A DNA stretch of 64,000 nucleotides from Aurantibacillus circumpalustris (GCF_029625215.1 NZ_CP121197.1:1426001-1490000); one strand, 5' to 3'; shown: positions 8,047 to 17,734, counted from the first letter of the stretch. The notes: generated from the sequence alone by a model not told the origin. Made by a program: numbers and translations.

Positions 8047-9000
8047 ATGAAACTAACCCAGAAACTGAGTCAAAGCAAAAAAACTCTTTTTTCGATAGAA
8101 ATATTGCCTCCTTTAAAAGGAAGAAGTATTCAAAGTATTTTTGATGGCATTGATCCATTAATGGAATTTAATCCTGCATTTGTAGATGTAACCTATCATC
8201 GCGAAGAATACATTTACAAAAAACGCGAAGGCGGGTATTTAGAAAAAGTAAGTATACGTAAACGTCCTGGTACGGTTGGTATCTGTGCTGCTATCATGAA
8301 TAAGTACAATGTTGAAGCAGTGCCACATATTATTTGCGGCGGTTTTACGAAGGAAGAAACAGAAAATGCTTTAATTGATCTTCAGTTTTTAGGAATTGAT
8401 AATGTACTTGCTCTGAGAGGAGATAGTATTAAGACTGAACCTGCTTTTGTCCCTGAACCGGGAGGACATTCTTATGGCCTTGATTTGGTTAAACAAATCT
8501 CGGAAATGAATCAGGCGAATTATTTGGATGAAGAAATGAAAAATGCGGCACCTACTAATTTTTGTATTGGTATTGCTGGGTATCCTGAAAAGCATTTTGA
8601 AGCACCAAACATGATTAGTGATTTGAAATACTTAAAAGCTAAAGTGGATGCTGGCGCCGAATACATTGTAACACAAATGTTTTTTGATAATACAAAGTAT
8701 TTTGATTTTGTCGACCTGTGTCGTAAAAACGGAATTACGGTTCCAATAATTCCGGGACTTAAAATTCTTGGTGGAAAAAATCAGATCACCACGCTTCCAA
8801 AGGTTTTTCACATCGATATTCCACAACCATTTTATGAGGAATTAGAGAAATGTAAAGACGATAAACAAATAAAACAGGTTGGAATAGAGTGGTGCATTCA
8901 ACAAAGCAAAGAGTTGGTAAAAGCCAATGTGCCTTGTTTACACTTTTACACGATGGGTGCCTCTGAAGCTACAAAGACTGTTGCTAAAGCAGTATTTTAA
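8047..9000 (+). CDS. metF: 5,10-methylenetetrahydrofolate reductase
   Basis: MetF reduces methylene-THF to methyl-THF for methionine synthesis, using FAD. The 317-residue TIM-barrel protein opens with FSIEILPPLKG (the conserved SxEffPP segment), and contains VDVTYHRE, a folate/FAD-binding VLALRGDS segment, IAGYPEKH, and GAEYIVTQMFFDN. The usual bacterial length is about 300, so it is complete. ATG start at 8047. It follows the NifU-like gene and precedes truB on the same strand, with gaps of 54 and 28 bases. Confidence 0.95.
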   Translation: MKLTQKLSQSKKTLFSIEILPPLKGRSIQSIFDGIDPLMEFNPAFVDVTYHREEYIYKKREGGYLEKVSIRKRPGTVGICAAIMNKYNVEAVPHIICGGFTKEETENALIDLQFLGIDNVLALRGDSIKTEPAFVPEPGGHSYGLDLVKQISEMNQANYLDEEMKNAAPTNFCIGIAGYPEKHFEAPNMISDLKYLKAKVDAGAEYIVTQMFFDNTKYFDFVDLCRKNGITVPIIPGLKILGGKNQITTLPKVFHIDIPQPFYEELEKCKDDKQIKQVGIEWCIQQSKELVKANVPCLHFYTMGASEATKTVAKAVF

Positions 9001-9028
9001 ATCTTGTATTTATTAAGTGAGCTGAGGC

Positions 9029-9739
9029 ATGGACTATAATTTTTACACAGGCGAAGTTCTTCTTATTGACAAACCATATACCTGGAGCAGCTTTCAGGCT
9101 GTGAATAAACTCAAACATGCAATAAAACATCACCCTTCATTTCTTGTGGACGGAGTAAAAATAAAACCGAAAATTGGGCACGCAGGTACTTTAGATCCAT
9201 TAGCTACCGGCTTACTTATTGTTTGTACTGGAAAAAAAACCAAAACTATTAATGAGTTGATGGGTTTGGAGAAGGAGTACACTGGAACATTTTTATTGGG
9301 CGCAACAACTCCATGCTACGATCTTGAAAAACCGGTTGATCATAGCTATCCAACGGATCATATTTCTTCAGAAGATATTTTAAATACCGCAAAAAAATTT
9401 ATTGGAGTTCAGCAACAAGTGCCTCCCCTTTTCAGCGCGGTGATGGTTGATGGTAAACGCGCTTACGAATTGGCAAGAGCTGGAGTAGAAACTGAATTAA
9501 AATCGCGCGAAATAGAAATAAAAGAATTTGAAATTACGGCAATACGTTTTCCTGAAATAGATTTTAGAATTGTATGCAGTAAGGGTACATATATCAGAAG
9601 TATTGCCCGTGATTTTGGACTTGCCTTAAATAGTGGCGCACATCTCACAAAACTTTGCCGCACACGTATTGGTGATTTTAAACTGTGTGATGCCGCAACA
9701 CCACAACAGTTTTCTGATAATCTTATCTTATTAAAGTAA
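9029..9739 (+). CDS. truB: tRNA pseudouridine-55 synthase
   Basis: TruB isomerises U55 in the T-loop of tRNAs. The 236-residue protein has the family hallmark HAGTLDPLATG with catalytic Asp56, the opening IDKPYTWSSFQAV, and the later KGTYIRSIARDFG motif. It is at the short end for TruB, lacking a C-terminal PUA domain, as is common in Bacteroidota. Its last 17 bases overlap the 3' end of the convergent giant T9SS gene. Confidence 0.95.
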   Translation: MDYNFYTGEVLLIDKPYTWSSFQAVNKLKHAIKHHPSFLVDGVKIKPKIGHAGTLDPLATGLLIVCTGKKTKTINELMGLEKEYTGTFLLGATTPCYDLEKPVDHSYPTDHISSEDILNTAKKFIGVQQQVPPLFSAVMVDGKRAYELARAGVETELKSREIEIKEFEITAIRFPEIDFRIVCSKGTYIRSIARDFGLALNSGAHLTKLCRTRIGDFKLCDAATPQQFSDNLILLK

Positions 9740-12700
9740 TACTTCCGTTTTTATTAAATGATTGCCCGTCTTTGCCGTTTGCTTTAAGTGTGTATAAATA
9801 AACACCTTCAGCAGATTCTTTACCTTGTTGGTTTTTCCCATCCCACTCAATATTACCAGTCTCACTCGAAAGTTCATAAACAACAGTACCCCAGCGGTCA
9901 ACAATCAACATATCTATTTTATTAAGATTGCTGGCCTTTATGAAAAACAAGTCGTTATTACCATCGCCGTTAGGGGTGAAAATATTTGGTATAACAAGTT
10001 CTGAAGGAATATCAACGGTTATCCTTATGGATGCCGAATCTCTGCAATCTCCTTTGTTTGCGAACAAAGTTACTATATAGCTTCCAGCTTGGGTATATCG
10101 AACCGGAGCCATAGTCATTTGTGTAATTCCTGATTGCGAGGTGCCGTTTCCGAAGTTCCAATACGACGCAATGTTATTTTTTCCAGTTAAGAAATCTGAC
10201 GAGTTAGATGTGTTTGTAAAATTCACCTCTAGTGGAGCGTATCCTGAAACTTTGTCCGCCGAAAGACCCGCTTGCAAAGTTCCATCAACAACTTCTAAAA
10301 GTCCTGATGTTATACAGCCATTCACAGTGTTTGTAATTATAATATTGTATTGTCCTGAACTAGTTACAATCAAGTTTTTTGAGCCCGGACTACTTATTGT
10401 TGCTCCTGGAACGGCGATCCAATTATAAACCAGGTCTTTATTTGAACCAATAATATCAGGAGAAATAGTTTTACCTTTTGAACCACAATCAATTGTGTCT
10501 GGAATCGCGGTTCTGGTAATTTCTGGATAATCACGGAAGTCGTCAATTGATTTTGTCCCCACAGATAAACACCCGTTGTTCAAATCTTTTGCAACCATGG
10601 TGTAAGTTCCAGTCACAAATCCAACATAGGTTGAAACAAGTTGTTTTTCTTCCTGTGGGCTAGGCCCTGTCCAAACATAACCAATAACAGGAAGATTAGG
10701 AATACCAAAAACTGGTGGTATTGTAGTACTACTTTGATTTGTAAGTGTAACGCTTAAGGTATTACAACTAATATACTCTCCACCACTTATTAAAACTTTT
10801 GGCGGAAAAAAGTTTTGCTCTATCGGAATTATAGTAGAGCTTTTGCAAGTGTTATTATCATCTGTTACAGTCAAAGTATAATTGGCAACAAGAGTATTTG
10901 TTGTTTGAAGCGTGTTGCCGAAAACCGTTAGTGAGCTTCCCAGAAGAGAATTTGGCACGCCTGGAAAGTTCCAAATGAATGAAGTGTTTTGAGTAGTACT
11001 TGTACCTACAATCACCATACTAGGTGTGTAACAGGTTAATCTTGTTACTGGAATGATTGCGCTTACGGCTGGCGAAAAGACATTTTGTAAAACGGATACT
11101 TGTACTTTACTTTCACATAGATTGGTGTTGTCTTTTGTAATTATTGTCCACGTGCCTGGCGTAGACACCGTGTATGTAGACGAAGTCCCAGGAACATAAA
11201 TAGTATTAGTTGGCGGGCCTAATATGGTGTAGGATACAGGGCCACCAGGCACTGGGGTAGTTTGTGCGTTAACGATATTAATAATTGCTGTACTTTTAGA
11301 GCTACAGCCAAGTGTAAAATTTTGAGGACTCGAGACACTGAACGTCGGGAACCCTGAATTGGATGCAACAGTAAATGTTTTAGAAACAGAACAACCATTG
11401 GCATCATTTACAAGAACATGGGTATATGTGCCAGGTGTACCGGGCAGAAAATAAGCCGGGTTATTATTCATTGTGAGCGTTCCACCTGTGGGCGAAATCC
11501 AATAATGTGAAGTATTTACAGAAGGGTTACCCGCAGCCGTTACGGTTATAACTGACGTAACTGAACAGGTGATATTTTGAAATGGAGGGTTAATGCTTGA
11601 TGTAGATACGGTTATATTTTGACCAATAGCTAGGGTATGAGTGCCACCACAACCAGAAGTTAAATCAACTGCATTTACCGTCCATGTTCCAGACTGCCCT
11701 TGAATAAAGGAGGCTGAGCTTCCAGTGTAAGTTGCCGTTAAACCAAACCAGGTATAGGAGTATGTGGTAGGTGAGGCGTTAACGGTTATGGTTGGGTTAT
11801 TACAATCAATAATTAAAGGACCTGTAAGATTAAACGCTACCGAGGTGGGTATAGGATTCATGGTAAACGTAGCTGAATTTGTACAGCCGTTAGCTGCAAA
11901 AACTTTAACAAAATAGGCGCCTGGAGCAATTCCACCGGTGGCGCCAGTTTGCGTTGGCGTTGTAATTCCTGCCGGTATGGGCGTCCAAAACACAGCATAC
12001 GTTGGTGTTGGCCCTGCCGGAAGAAAAGTAAGGCCGATATCAAACGCATTGAACGTACTTGAACAAGCCGCTTGCGTTAAAGAAGGCGAAATTTGAGGCA
12101 CAGGAGCAATACTCACGGTTGATATACCCGTGTTTGTTACCACTGTACTAAAGCCGTTTGTTCCAGTGATAAATAGTGTATAAACTGTTGTAACCAATGG
12201 TGCCACTGTAAAGAAGGGAGTACTGGAAACAACGCCTCCCGGCTGTAAAGAAAATGTTGGATTGACTAAACCATTTACATTGGTAATACTTATGGTGGCA
12301 GTTCTGCCCATGCAAACGGTTGTATTCGTGATTAACGGATTACAATTAACTTCAAAATCTATTTTAAACACAGCGATATCGCAACCTGAAACTTGTTTTG
12401 TTTGAGAAAATGCGGTTGGCAAAGTTGGGAAAGTTCCGCATGCACAAACAGCTTGATATACAAATCCATTAGGGTCAAAACGACTGGTTCCGCCATCCAC
12501 ATGTTCTCCACCACCGCCATAATAGGACCCATATAATAACGAACTAGCATTCTGACTAAGAACCATAATATGGAATCCGCTTGCCAGAGTTGTAGATTGC
12601 GCTGCGTTTGTTGTTGTAGGATAACTAGCAACTGTACCCCAACCAGACATATAAATATTACCGCAAAGATCTACCAATAATGCAGTTGGAGAAAATGGAT

Positions 12701-14570
12701 TTTTTGTGTTGTTACCAAGGTTACTAAAAAACAATACCGTGCTAAGTGCAGGATTTAATTTTGCAAGAATATTTATACTGTTCGCATTAAAATACACCGA
12801 GCCAACAATAGGAAATGTACCATCAGAAATGCCATAGATATAAATATCATTGTTTATATCAATATCGATTAGGTAAACAATATCTTTTCCTCCAGTACCA
12901 ACATAGGTTGAGCTAAGAAGAGTGCTCCCTGTAGAGTTTAAACGAGCAACAAAACCGTCATACGACCCTCCTTGAAAGGTTGTCATGTATGCCCCTGTAG
13001 TTGCAGGAAATCCATTCCCCGCCGTTAAACCAACCACATACACGTCGCCACTGGCATTTAAACGAATACTGCAACCGGTTTCCTGCCCAGCCCCGCCTAT
13101 ATAAGTGGCCCACTGCAATGTTGTGAGGGAGGCGTTTAATTTCAATACCACAGCATCTTGTGTTCCATTGTGAGTAACGTCATAAGCTCCTGTTGTTGCT
13201 GGGAAGTTTGTCGACTCACTTGTTCCAACAATAAATACTTCGCTATTTGAATTTAGTACAATTTCTCCTCTATAGGCATCGGCATAATTATAAGTAAGTC
13301 CATTATTGAATCCATCATTGGCGCTACCGCCTATATATGTGGAGCCTAACAGAGTTGTTCCGGTAGGGTTTAACTTACACACAACCATGTCGCTTAAACC
13401 GTTGTGAGTAACATCGTATGCGCCTGTTGTTGTTGGGAAGTTGGCACTGCCGGTTGATCCATAAACGTATAATTCATTCGACGAATTTACAAACATGCTA
13501 TGTGGATTATCTTCAGCACTACCTCCAAGATAGGTTGCATAAATAAGTGCACTTCCTGTTGGGTTGAGTTTGCTTATTGCAATATCTTGTTGACCCCCAA
13601 AAGTTACTTGTGCAGCACCTGTGGATACAGGGTAACCAATAGCAAAACAACGTCCGCCAGAATAAATATTTCCCAAACCATCATAAGTAGCACAGTGACC
13701 GTAAGTGGTTGCCGTTGATCCCGAATAAGTAGAGGCTACAACGATTGGGTCAATAATAAGTTCATAATTTGAATCGTAACCTTCTGGAAAATAAAAAGAA
13801 ACCGTTTCTCCATCGTTTGCCAATTTATATTCACAGTTAATTTTCACCTCTTTACCATCAATAATTTGATAAGCAGTCGGAATACTTTCTACCACGTCAC
13901 CCACAGATGTTACAATGTGAAGGTTGTTATTTTTTATTTCGAGCTTATTAGCGCCGTTAAATTTTAATTGAATATGCTTTACATCTGCACCTGGTTTAAC
14001 AATATAATCGTATTTAAAATCATTGTCTTTTTGGTAAGCAACTAAATCAATGCCATCATACAAATTTGAATAAGAGAGATTTCTGAATACGGGCACTTCG
14101 CTCGCCCATTTTGAAGGGTCGTTCCCTAAAAAATAATTGTAATAAAAATTAGTCATCCCCGAGCCTTGAACAATGTCAAAAGTATTTGCGTTAACAAAAA
14201 CCATTTCAAAGGCATGAATGTTTATCAATTCATTCTTACTTCCACGTTTATCATGTTCATTCTCATGAGCACGGTACAAATCATCTGGATTGTACACCAC
14301 ATAAGTAAATTTATTTTTCTCAAAGAAAATACGTCTGCCTGATCCTAAGTCAGCTTTATATTCCACCTGTTCAGGCCATTGTCCTTTATTCTTTTCGAAT
14401 CCAAACCTGCCTTCAGTTTTTTCACTAAAAGTTGTTTTGAAAGATGCCGGAACATCGAAGTTTTGAGAAGGTGAAGGAAACAAAGAAGTTTGAGTAGTTT
14501 TTTCAGGTGTTCCAGCACATAGAAAAAAGGAACTTAACATCAACGATAAAACGCAGAGAGATCTTTTCAT
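9723..14570 (-). CDS. Giant T9SS type B (CHU_C) secreted protein with SBBP repeats
   Basis: This 1615-residue cell-surface protein has a signal peptide (about residues 1-20). A conserved N-terminal region (about 55-265, FEKNKGQWPEQVEYKADLGS) of the kind found ahead of SBBP repeats follows. A beta-propeller-like block (about 275-720) has repeated units of the form ATYLGG...FPTTTGAYDVTHNG. A long series of Ig/PKD-like segments (about 760-1510) ends in a PKD-like domain (NFTNTSNSSDF). The C-terminal 85 residues are a gliding-motility-associated CHU_C domain (IPNIFTPNGDGNNDLFFI, VDRWGTVVYE), the type B sorting signal for T9SS export. The likely role is adhesion or another surface function. It converges on truB with a 17-base overlap. 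Confidence 0.93.
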   Translation of the reverse strand: MKRSLCVLSLMLSSFFLCAGTPEKTTQTSLFPSPSQNFDVPASFKTTFSEKTEGRFGFEKNKGQWPEQVEYKADLGSGRRIFFEKNKFTYVVYNPDDLYRAHENEHDKRGSKNELINIHAFEMVFVNANTFDIVQGSGMTNFYYNYFLGNDPSKWASEVPVFRNLSYSNLYDGIDLVAYQKDNDFKYDYIVKPGADVKHIQLKFNGANKLEIKNNNLHIVTSVGDVVESIPTAYQIIDGKEVKINCEYKLANDGETVSFYFPEGYDSNYELIIDPIVVASTYSGSTATTYGHCATYDGLGNIYSGGRCFAIGYPVSTGAAQVTFGGQQDIAISKLNPTGSALIYATYLGGSAEDNPHSMFVNSSNELYVYGSTGSANFPTTTGAYDVTHNGLSDMVVCKLNPTGTTLLGSTYIGGSANDGFNNGLTYNYADAYRGEIVLNSNSEVFIVGTSESTNFPATTGAYDVTHNGTQDAVVLKLNASLTTLQWATYIGGAGQETGCSIRLNASGDVYVVGLTAGNGFPATTGAYMTTFQGGSYDGFVARLNSTGSTLLSSTYVGTGGKDIVYLIDIDINNDIYIYGISDGTFPIVGSVYFNANSINILAKLNPALSTVLFFSNLGNNTKNPFSPTALLVDLCGNIYMSGWGTVASYPTTTNAAQSTTLASGFHIMVLSQNASSLLYGSYYGGGGEHVDGGTSRFDPNGFVYQAVCACGTFPTLPTAFSQTKQVSGCDIAVFKIDFEVNCNPLITNTTVCMGRTATISITNVNGLVNPTFSLQPGGVVSSTPFFTVAPLVTTVYTLFITGTNGFSTVVTNTGISTVSIAPVPQISPSLTQAACSSTFNAFDIGLTFLPAGPTPTYAVFWTPIPAGITTPTQTGATGGIAPGAYFVKVFAANGCTNSATFTMNPIPTSVAFNLTGPLIIDCNNPTITVNASPTTYSYTWFGLTATYTGSSASFIQGQSGTWTVNAVDLTSGCGGTHTLAIGQNITVSTSSINPPFQNITCSVTSVITVTAAGNPSVNTSHYWISPTGGTLTMNNNPAYFLPGTPGTYTHVLVNDANGCSVSKTFTVASNSGFPTFSVSSPQNFTLGCSSKSTAIINIVNAQTTPVPGGPVSYTILGPPTNTIYVPGTSSTYTVSTPGTWTIITKDNTNLCESKVQVSVLQNVFSPAVSAIIPVTRLTCYTPSMVIVGTSTTQNTSFIWNFPGVPNSLLGSSLTVFGNTLQTTNTLVANYTLTVTDDNNTCKSSTIIPIEQNFFPPKVLISGGEYISCNTLSVTLTNQSSTTIPPVFGIPNLPVIGYVWTGPSPQEEKQLVSTYVGFVTGTYTMVAKDLNNGCLSVGTKSIDDFRDYPEITRTAIPDTIDCGSKGKTISPDIIGSNKDLVYNWIAVPGATISSPGSKNLIVTSSGQYNIIITNTVNGCITSGLLEVVDGTLQAGLSADKVSGYAPLEVNFTNTSNSSDFLTGKNNIASYWNFGNGTSQSGITQMTMAPVRYTQAGSYIVTLFANKGDCRDSASIRITVDIPSELVIPNIFTPNGDGNNDLFFIKASNLNKIDMLIVDRWGTVVYELSSETGNIEWDGKNQQGKESAEGVYLYTLKANGKDGQSFNKNGSITLIR

Positions 14571-14600
14571 AGTTCTTAAAATAAAAGTTTCAAGTTAAGA

Positions 14601-14616
14601 ATTAAAGATCTTTAAT
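14601..14616. promoter_or_regulatory. Perfect 16-base palindrome upstream of the giant T9SS gene
   Basis: ATTAAAGATCTTTAAT is a perfect palindrome 31 bases before the ATG (minus strand). It could be an operator or a 5'-UTR structure. With AT-rich composition the chance expectation is not negligible. Confidence 0.35.
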
Positions 14617-14680
14617 ACAAAAAAAAGTGCAAATAGTGATGTTACAGAAATAAGGCCGAAAAAAGAAGGCTAAAATGGGA

Positions 14681-15343
14681 CTAAATATTTAAAAAATGAA
14701 GAAATTCATTTAAACGGTCGTCTAAACCTGTATTGAAATCACGGTTTTGAAAACTTGCCTTTACCTCATAATTATAGCGGTTAAAGGTTTGGAGAATTCC
14801 TGAAAGATCTTCGCGATTTACCTTAATGGTTACTTCCATCTTAGTACTATCAGGTGCTGAAGAAACGTGAAGACTTAAAATTTTTGTATCGTTGCTTTCA
14901 ATAATGTTACCAATTTGCGTAACCGAATAATCGTTTTGATTTACTTCGAGAACGATGAGGCCGCCTGGATCCTGAACAGCCATCATGGTGCTTAAATTTT
15001 GAACCATTCCTTTTAAAGTGATGCAGCCTTGGTACAATTCTTTTTCATCAATTACCGGAATAAGTGTGAGATTAAGACTACTCATTAAACGCACCACATC
15101 GTAAGCATGCTGATAATAGTGAATTGCCGGGCGAGACAAGAGTAATTTACTTACATTAATTTGCTCATCAGGACGTTCATAATCCAAGAGATCCGTTTCT
15201 GCAACAACACCAATTAATTCTCTGTTTTTTACAACAGCAAGATGAGAAACTTTAAATTGTTCCATCCAATCCAACGCTATCTCAACAGTATCTGTTACCT
15301 TTAACGGTGGAATTTCGTCTGTTATTAAATCGCCTGCTAACAT
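14681..15343 (-). CDS. CBS-domain protein with C-terminal ACT-like region
   Basis: This 220-residue cytosolic protein has two CBS motifs (about residues 1-60 and 70-130) that form a Bateman module, usually sensing adenosine nucleotides. The C-terminal half (about 138-212, GGLIVLEVNQNDYSVTQIGN...) has the spacing of an ACT-like fold, as in AcuB-type proteins. No catalytic domain is attached, so it is probably a regulator or sensor. ATG at 15343. Divergent from pdxJ with only 73 bases between the starts. Confidence 0.85.
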   Translation of the reverse strand: MLAGDLITDEIPPLKVTDTVEIALDWMEQFKVSHLAVVKNRELIGVVAETDLLDYERPDEQINVSKLLLSRPAIHYYQHAYDVVRLMSSLNLTLIPVIDEKELYQGCITLKGMVQNLSTMMAVQDPGGLIVLEVNQNDYSVTQIGNIIESNDTKILSLHVSSAPDSTKMEVTIKVNREDLSGILQTFNRYNYEVKASFQNRDFNTGLDDRLNEFLHFLNI

Positions 15344-15370
15344 TTATTTTCCCAAAAGTAGTAAATTAAT

Positions 15371-15378
15371 TAGCTTTG
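15371..15378 (+). promoter_or_regulatory. -7 promoter element (TAGCTTTG) for pdxJ
   Basis: TAGCTTTG matches the TAnnTTTG consensus 38 bases before the pdxJ ATG, within the short divergent region shared with the CBS gene. No clear -33 TTTG was found at the ideal distance. Confidence 0.45.
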
Positions 15379-15416
15379 CCCTGTAAAAACAAAACTTAAT
15401 TTTTGTTTAAAAAAAT

Positions 15417-16133
15417 ATGACTAAATTAAGTGTAAACATTAATAAAATTGCGACGCTGCGTAATGCTCGTGGAGGAAATATTCCTAATCTGGTAAAAGCC
15501 GCGCTTGACCTCGAGCGCTTTGGAGCTCAAGGTATTACAGTGCATCCACGTCCTGATGAACGTCATATTACTTATAAGGATGTTTATGATCTTAAACCGG
15601 TATTAAAAACAGAATTTAATATCGAAGGGAATCCGAAGGAAAAAAAATTTGTGGATCTTGTTTTAGAAATTAAACCCGCACAAGTAACCCTTGTGCCTGA
15701 TACGCAAGGACAAATAACGAGCGATCACGGTTGGGATACTCTTTTACACGCAAATTATTTAAAAGATACTATTGCATTATTTAAATCGCACGGAATTCGC
15801 ACCTCTATTTTTGTAGATGCCAATTTAGAAATGGTAGAGGGTGCTAAAGAAACCGGAACTGATCGCATTGAATTGTATACCGAAGAATACGCACGTTTAT
15901 ATCATTCTGAAAAAGATATTGTTATCGGATTATTTCACAATGCCGCTCAAAGGGCTCTGGAATTAAGTCTTGGTGTGAATGCCGGACACGATCTTAGTCT
16001 AGAAAATTTAAAATATTTTAAAGAAAATGTTCCAGGCTTATTAGAAGTTTCAATTGGTCACGCATTAATTAGTGATGCGCTTTATTTCGGTTTAGAAAAC
16101 ACTGTTCAGTTGTACTTAAGGCAACTCAAATAA
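15417..16133 (+). CDS. pdxJ: Pyridoxine 5'-phosphate synthase
   Basis: PdxJ condenses 3-amino-1-hydroxyacetone phosphate with 1-deoxyxylulose 5-phosphate in the DXP-dependent vitamin B6 pathway. The 238-residue TIM-barrel protein shows the family signatures LSVNINKIATLRNARGG, GITVHPRPDERHI, PAQVTLVPD, NAGHDLSLENL and VSIGHALISDA. Length matches the family (about 240). It is followed 20 bases later by an alpha/beta-hydrolase gene, probably in the same transcript. Confidence 0.96.
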   Translation: MTKLSVNINKIATLRNARGGNIPNLVKAALDLERFGAQGITVHPRPDERHITYKDVYDLKPVLKTEFNIEGNPKEKKFVDLVLEIKPAQVTLVPDTQGQITSDHGWDTLLHANYLKDTIALFKSHGIRTSIFVDANLEMVEGAKETGTDRIELYTEEYARLYHSEKDIVIGLFHNAAQRALELSLGVNAGHDLSLENLKYFKENVPGLLEVSIGHALISDALYFGLENTVQLYLRQLK

Positions 16134-16152
16134 TTTTAAGAAAATTAAAAAC

Positions 16153-16923
16153 ATGAAATTAGCCTTCCGCGAATTTGGTAATGGTCAACCTCTAATCATC
16201 TTGCACGGTTTATTCGGACAAAGCGATAACTGGAACACACACGCTAAAAGTTTTTCAGAAAAAGGATTTCATGTTTTTGCAATCGATCAACGTAACCATG
16301 GCTTATCGCCGCACAGCGATGTGTGGAATTACGAGGCAATGGCAGATGATTTGAAAGAGTTTATTGATGAGCACCAATTAAAAAACCCGATTCTTCTTGG
16401 TCATAGTATGGGTGGTAAAACGGTGATGTACTTTGAACGAAAATATAAAGGCATTGCATCAAAAATAATTATCGCAGATATTTCTGCAAGAGCTTACCCG
16501 CCTCACCATCAGGAAGTTTTAGCAGCTTTAAAAGCTGTAGACTTCACTAAAATATCAACGCGTAAGGAAGCCGAAGAGCTTATGAATAAATACATAAAGG
16601 ATTTTGGCACAAAACAATTTCTTTTAAAAAATATTTATTGGAAGGATAATTCAAATAACGTAATGGACTGGCGATTCAATTTAAAAGTGATTGATGCCAA
16701 TTATGAGAACGTATGTATGGGTGTTCCTGAATTTTCGAGCGAAGTAAAAACGCTCATTATAAAAGGCGAAAAGTCACATTATATAAGCGATTCAGATAAG
16801 GAAGATTTGAAAAAACGTTTTCCGAACTCCACATTTGTTGTTTTAAATGGTGCAGGTCATTGGGTGCACGCAGAAAAACCGAAAGAGTTTTTTGAGACGA
16901 CTTTGTGGTTTATAACAAATTAA
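16153..16923 (+). CDS. Alpha/beta hydrolase (YbfF-like esterase)
   Basis: This 256-residue hydrolase resembles the YbfF/abhydrolase-11 esterase group. It has HGLFGQSDNW (residues 18-27), DQRNHGLS, the nucleophile elbow GHSMGGK with Ser85, and the terminal catalytic His in GAGHWVHAEKP. The natural substrate is unknown; family members cleave short acyl esters. No signal peptide is present. It follows pdxJ by 20 bases and overlaps the convergent HAD gene by 14 bases at the 3' end. Confidence 0.9.
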   Translation: MKLAFREFGNGQPLIILHGLFGQSDNWNTHAKSFSEKGFHVFAIDQRNHGLSPHSDVWNYEAMADDLKEFIDEHQLKNPILLGHSMGGKTVMYFERKYKGIASKIIIADISARAYPPHHQEVLAALKAVDFTKISTRKEAEELMNKYIKDFGTKQFLLKNIYWKDNSNNVMDWRFNLKVIDANYENVCMGVPEFSSEVKTLIIKGEKSHYISDSDKEDLKKRFPNSTFVVLNGAGHWVHAEKPKEFFETTLWFITN

Positions 16924-17539
16924 GCTCTTTGAGTAAATCTCCAACCTCCATGTCTTTTGGAAGTAAATAGGCTTTGATGCCGCATTCACCAGCACCTTTC
17001 ACATGCTGAATGGAATCGTCAATAAACACCGTTTCCTCCGGAACTAATTCATTTTCTTTTAAAACTAATTCAAAAATTTCGCGATGAGGTTTGCGCATTC
17101 CCATTCTGCATGAATAGTAAACCCTATCAAAATAATCATTAAAGTTTTTTACACCGTGGTGAATGTAAAGTTCTTTCTCAAAACAAGCTATATGTGGTTC
17201 GCAGGTGTTGCTTAGTAAAAAGGTGTTGTAATTCTGTTTCATGTTTACAAGAAGATCTAACCTCTTTTCGGGAACATCCAATAACATCGCATTCCAAGCA
17301 TAGAGCAAATCAACTTCAGGACCTTCGTAACGAATCTGTTTTCTTAGTTCAGAAAAGAATTCAAAATCGCTGATTTTTCCTTTATCGAAGTCATTAAATA
17401 ATTCCGTTTGCGCAGTTTGTGTGTAAACTTCTTCAAAAGGAATGGCACTGATCTTGTTAAACTCATGAATAGTAAGGCTTTGGTCGAGGTTGATGATCAC
17501 GCCACCCAAATCAAAAATGATATTTTTTATTTCACTCAT
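16910..17539 (-). CDS. HAD-superfamily (subfamily IA) phosphatase
   Basis: This 209-residue HAD hydrolase has motif I IIFDLGGVIINLD with nucleophile Asp10, motif II in LLSNTCEPH, the motif III Lys in RKPHREIFE, and motif IV as VFIDDSIQHVKGA. The DLGGV form, with glycine where many HADs have a second Asp, occurs in YihX-like sugar-phosphate phosphatases, so this may be a hexose-phosphate phosphatase; the substrate is inferred. It is divergent from the tRNA with only 60 bases between them. Confidence 0.88.
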   Translation of the reverse strand: MSEIKNIIFDLGGVIINLDQSLTIHEFNKISAIPFEEVYTQTAQTELFNDFDKGKISDFEFFSELRKQIRYEGPEVDLLYAWNAMLLDVPEKRLDLLVNMKQNYNTFLLSNTCEPHIACFEKELYIHHGVKNFNDYFDRVYYSCRMGMRKPHREIFELVLKENELVPEETVFIDDSIQHVKGAGECGIKAYLLPKDMEVGDLLKELNLL

Positions 17540-17543
17540 TTAT

Positions 17544-17574
17544 TTTGCAAATATGGGGTAATTATCTATTTTTG
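17544..17574 (+). promoter_or_regulatory. Promoter of the CAT tRNA: TTTG and TATTTTTG
   Basis: TTTG at 17544-17547 and TATTTTTG at 17567-17574 are 19 bases apart, matching the Bacteroidota -33/-7 arrangement. The mature tRNA begins 25 bases after the -7 element. The same TATTTTTG form precedes tRNA-Gln and paaE. Confidence 0.75.
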
Positions 17575-17599
17575 CAATCCAATTATTGCAAAATAATTT

Positions 17600-17673
17600 G
17601 GTCCTATAGCTCAGCTGGTTAGAGCATCAGACTCATAATCTGAGGGTCCTTGGTTCGAGCCCAAGTGGGACCA
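17600..17673 (+). tRNA. tRNA with CAT anticodon (elongator tRNA-Met, or tRNA-Ile2)
   Basis: The cloverleaf folds completely. The acceptor stem is GGTCCTA/TGGGACC (one G-U pair), the D arm GCTC/GAGC, the anticodon stem TCAGA/TCTGA with loop CTCATAA (anticodon CAT at 17634-17636), and the T arm CTTGG/CCAAG with loop TTCGAGC. The discriminator is A at 17673 and CCA is not encoded. The 5' end is not the initiator type. CAT is read either as elongator Met or, after lysidine modification, as Ile2; I cannot decide by eye, though Met seems likelier. Confidence 0.93.
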
Positions 17674-17680
17674 CTTTTAC

Positions 17681-17705
17681 AGGAAAGCTTTGCTTTCCTT
17701 TTTTT
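17681..17705 (+). terminator. Rho-independent terminator of the tRNA
   Basis: Perfect eight-base arms AGGAAAGC/GCTTTCCT with a TTT loop are followed by seven T residues, just eight bases after the tRNA. An identical copy occurs 100 bases downstream. Confidence 0.9.
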
Positions 17706-17734
17706 ATTCTGGCTTGGGCGAGAAGTTTATCCCG

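Noticed and set aside
12359-14400. Internal repeats in the giant T9SS gene as a possible CRISPR or tandem-repeat array
   Set aside because: They are protein-level SBBP repeats with codon-level divergence and no constant-length spacers.
4115-16923. The two alpha/beta hydrolases (4115 and 16153) as part of a shared pathway
   Set aside because: They belong to different-looking subfamilies and have different neighbours. No sequence evidence links them.
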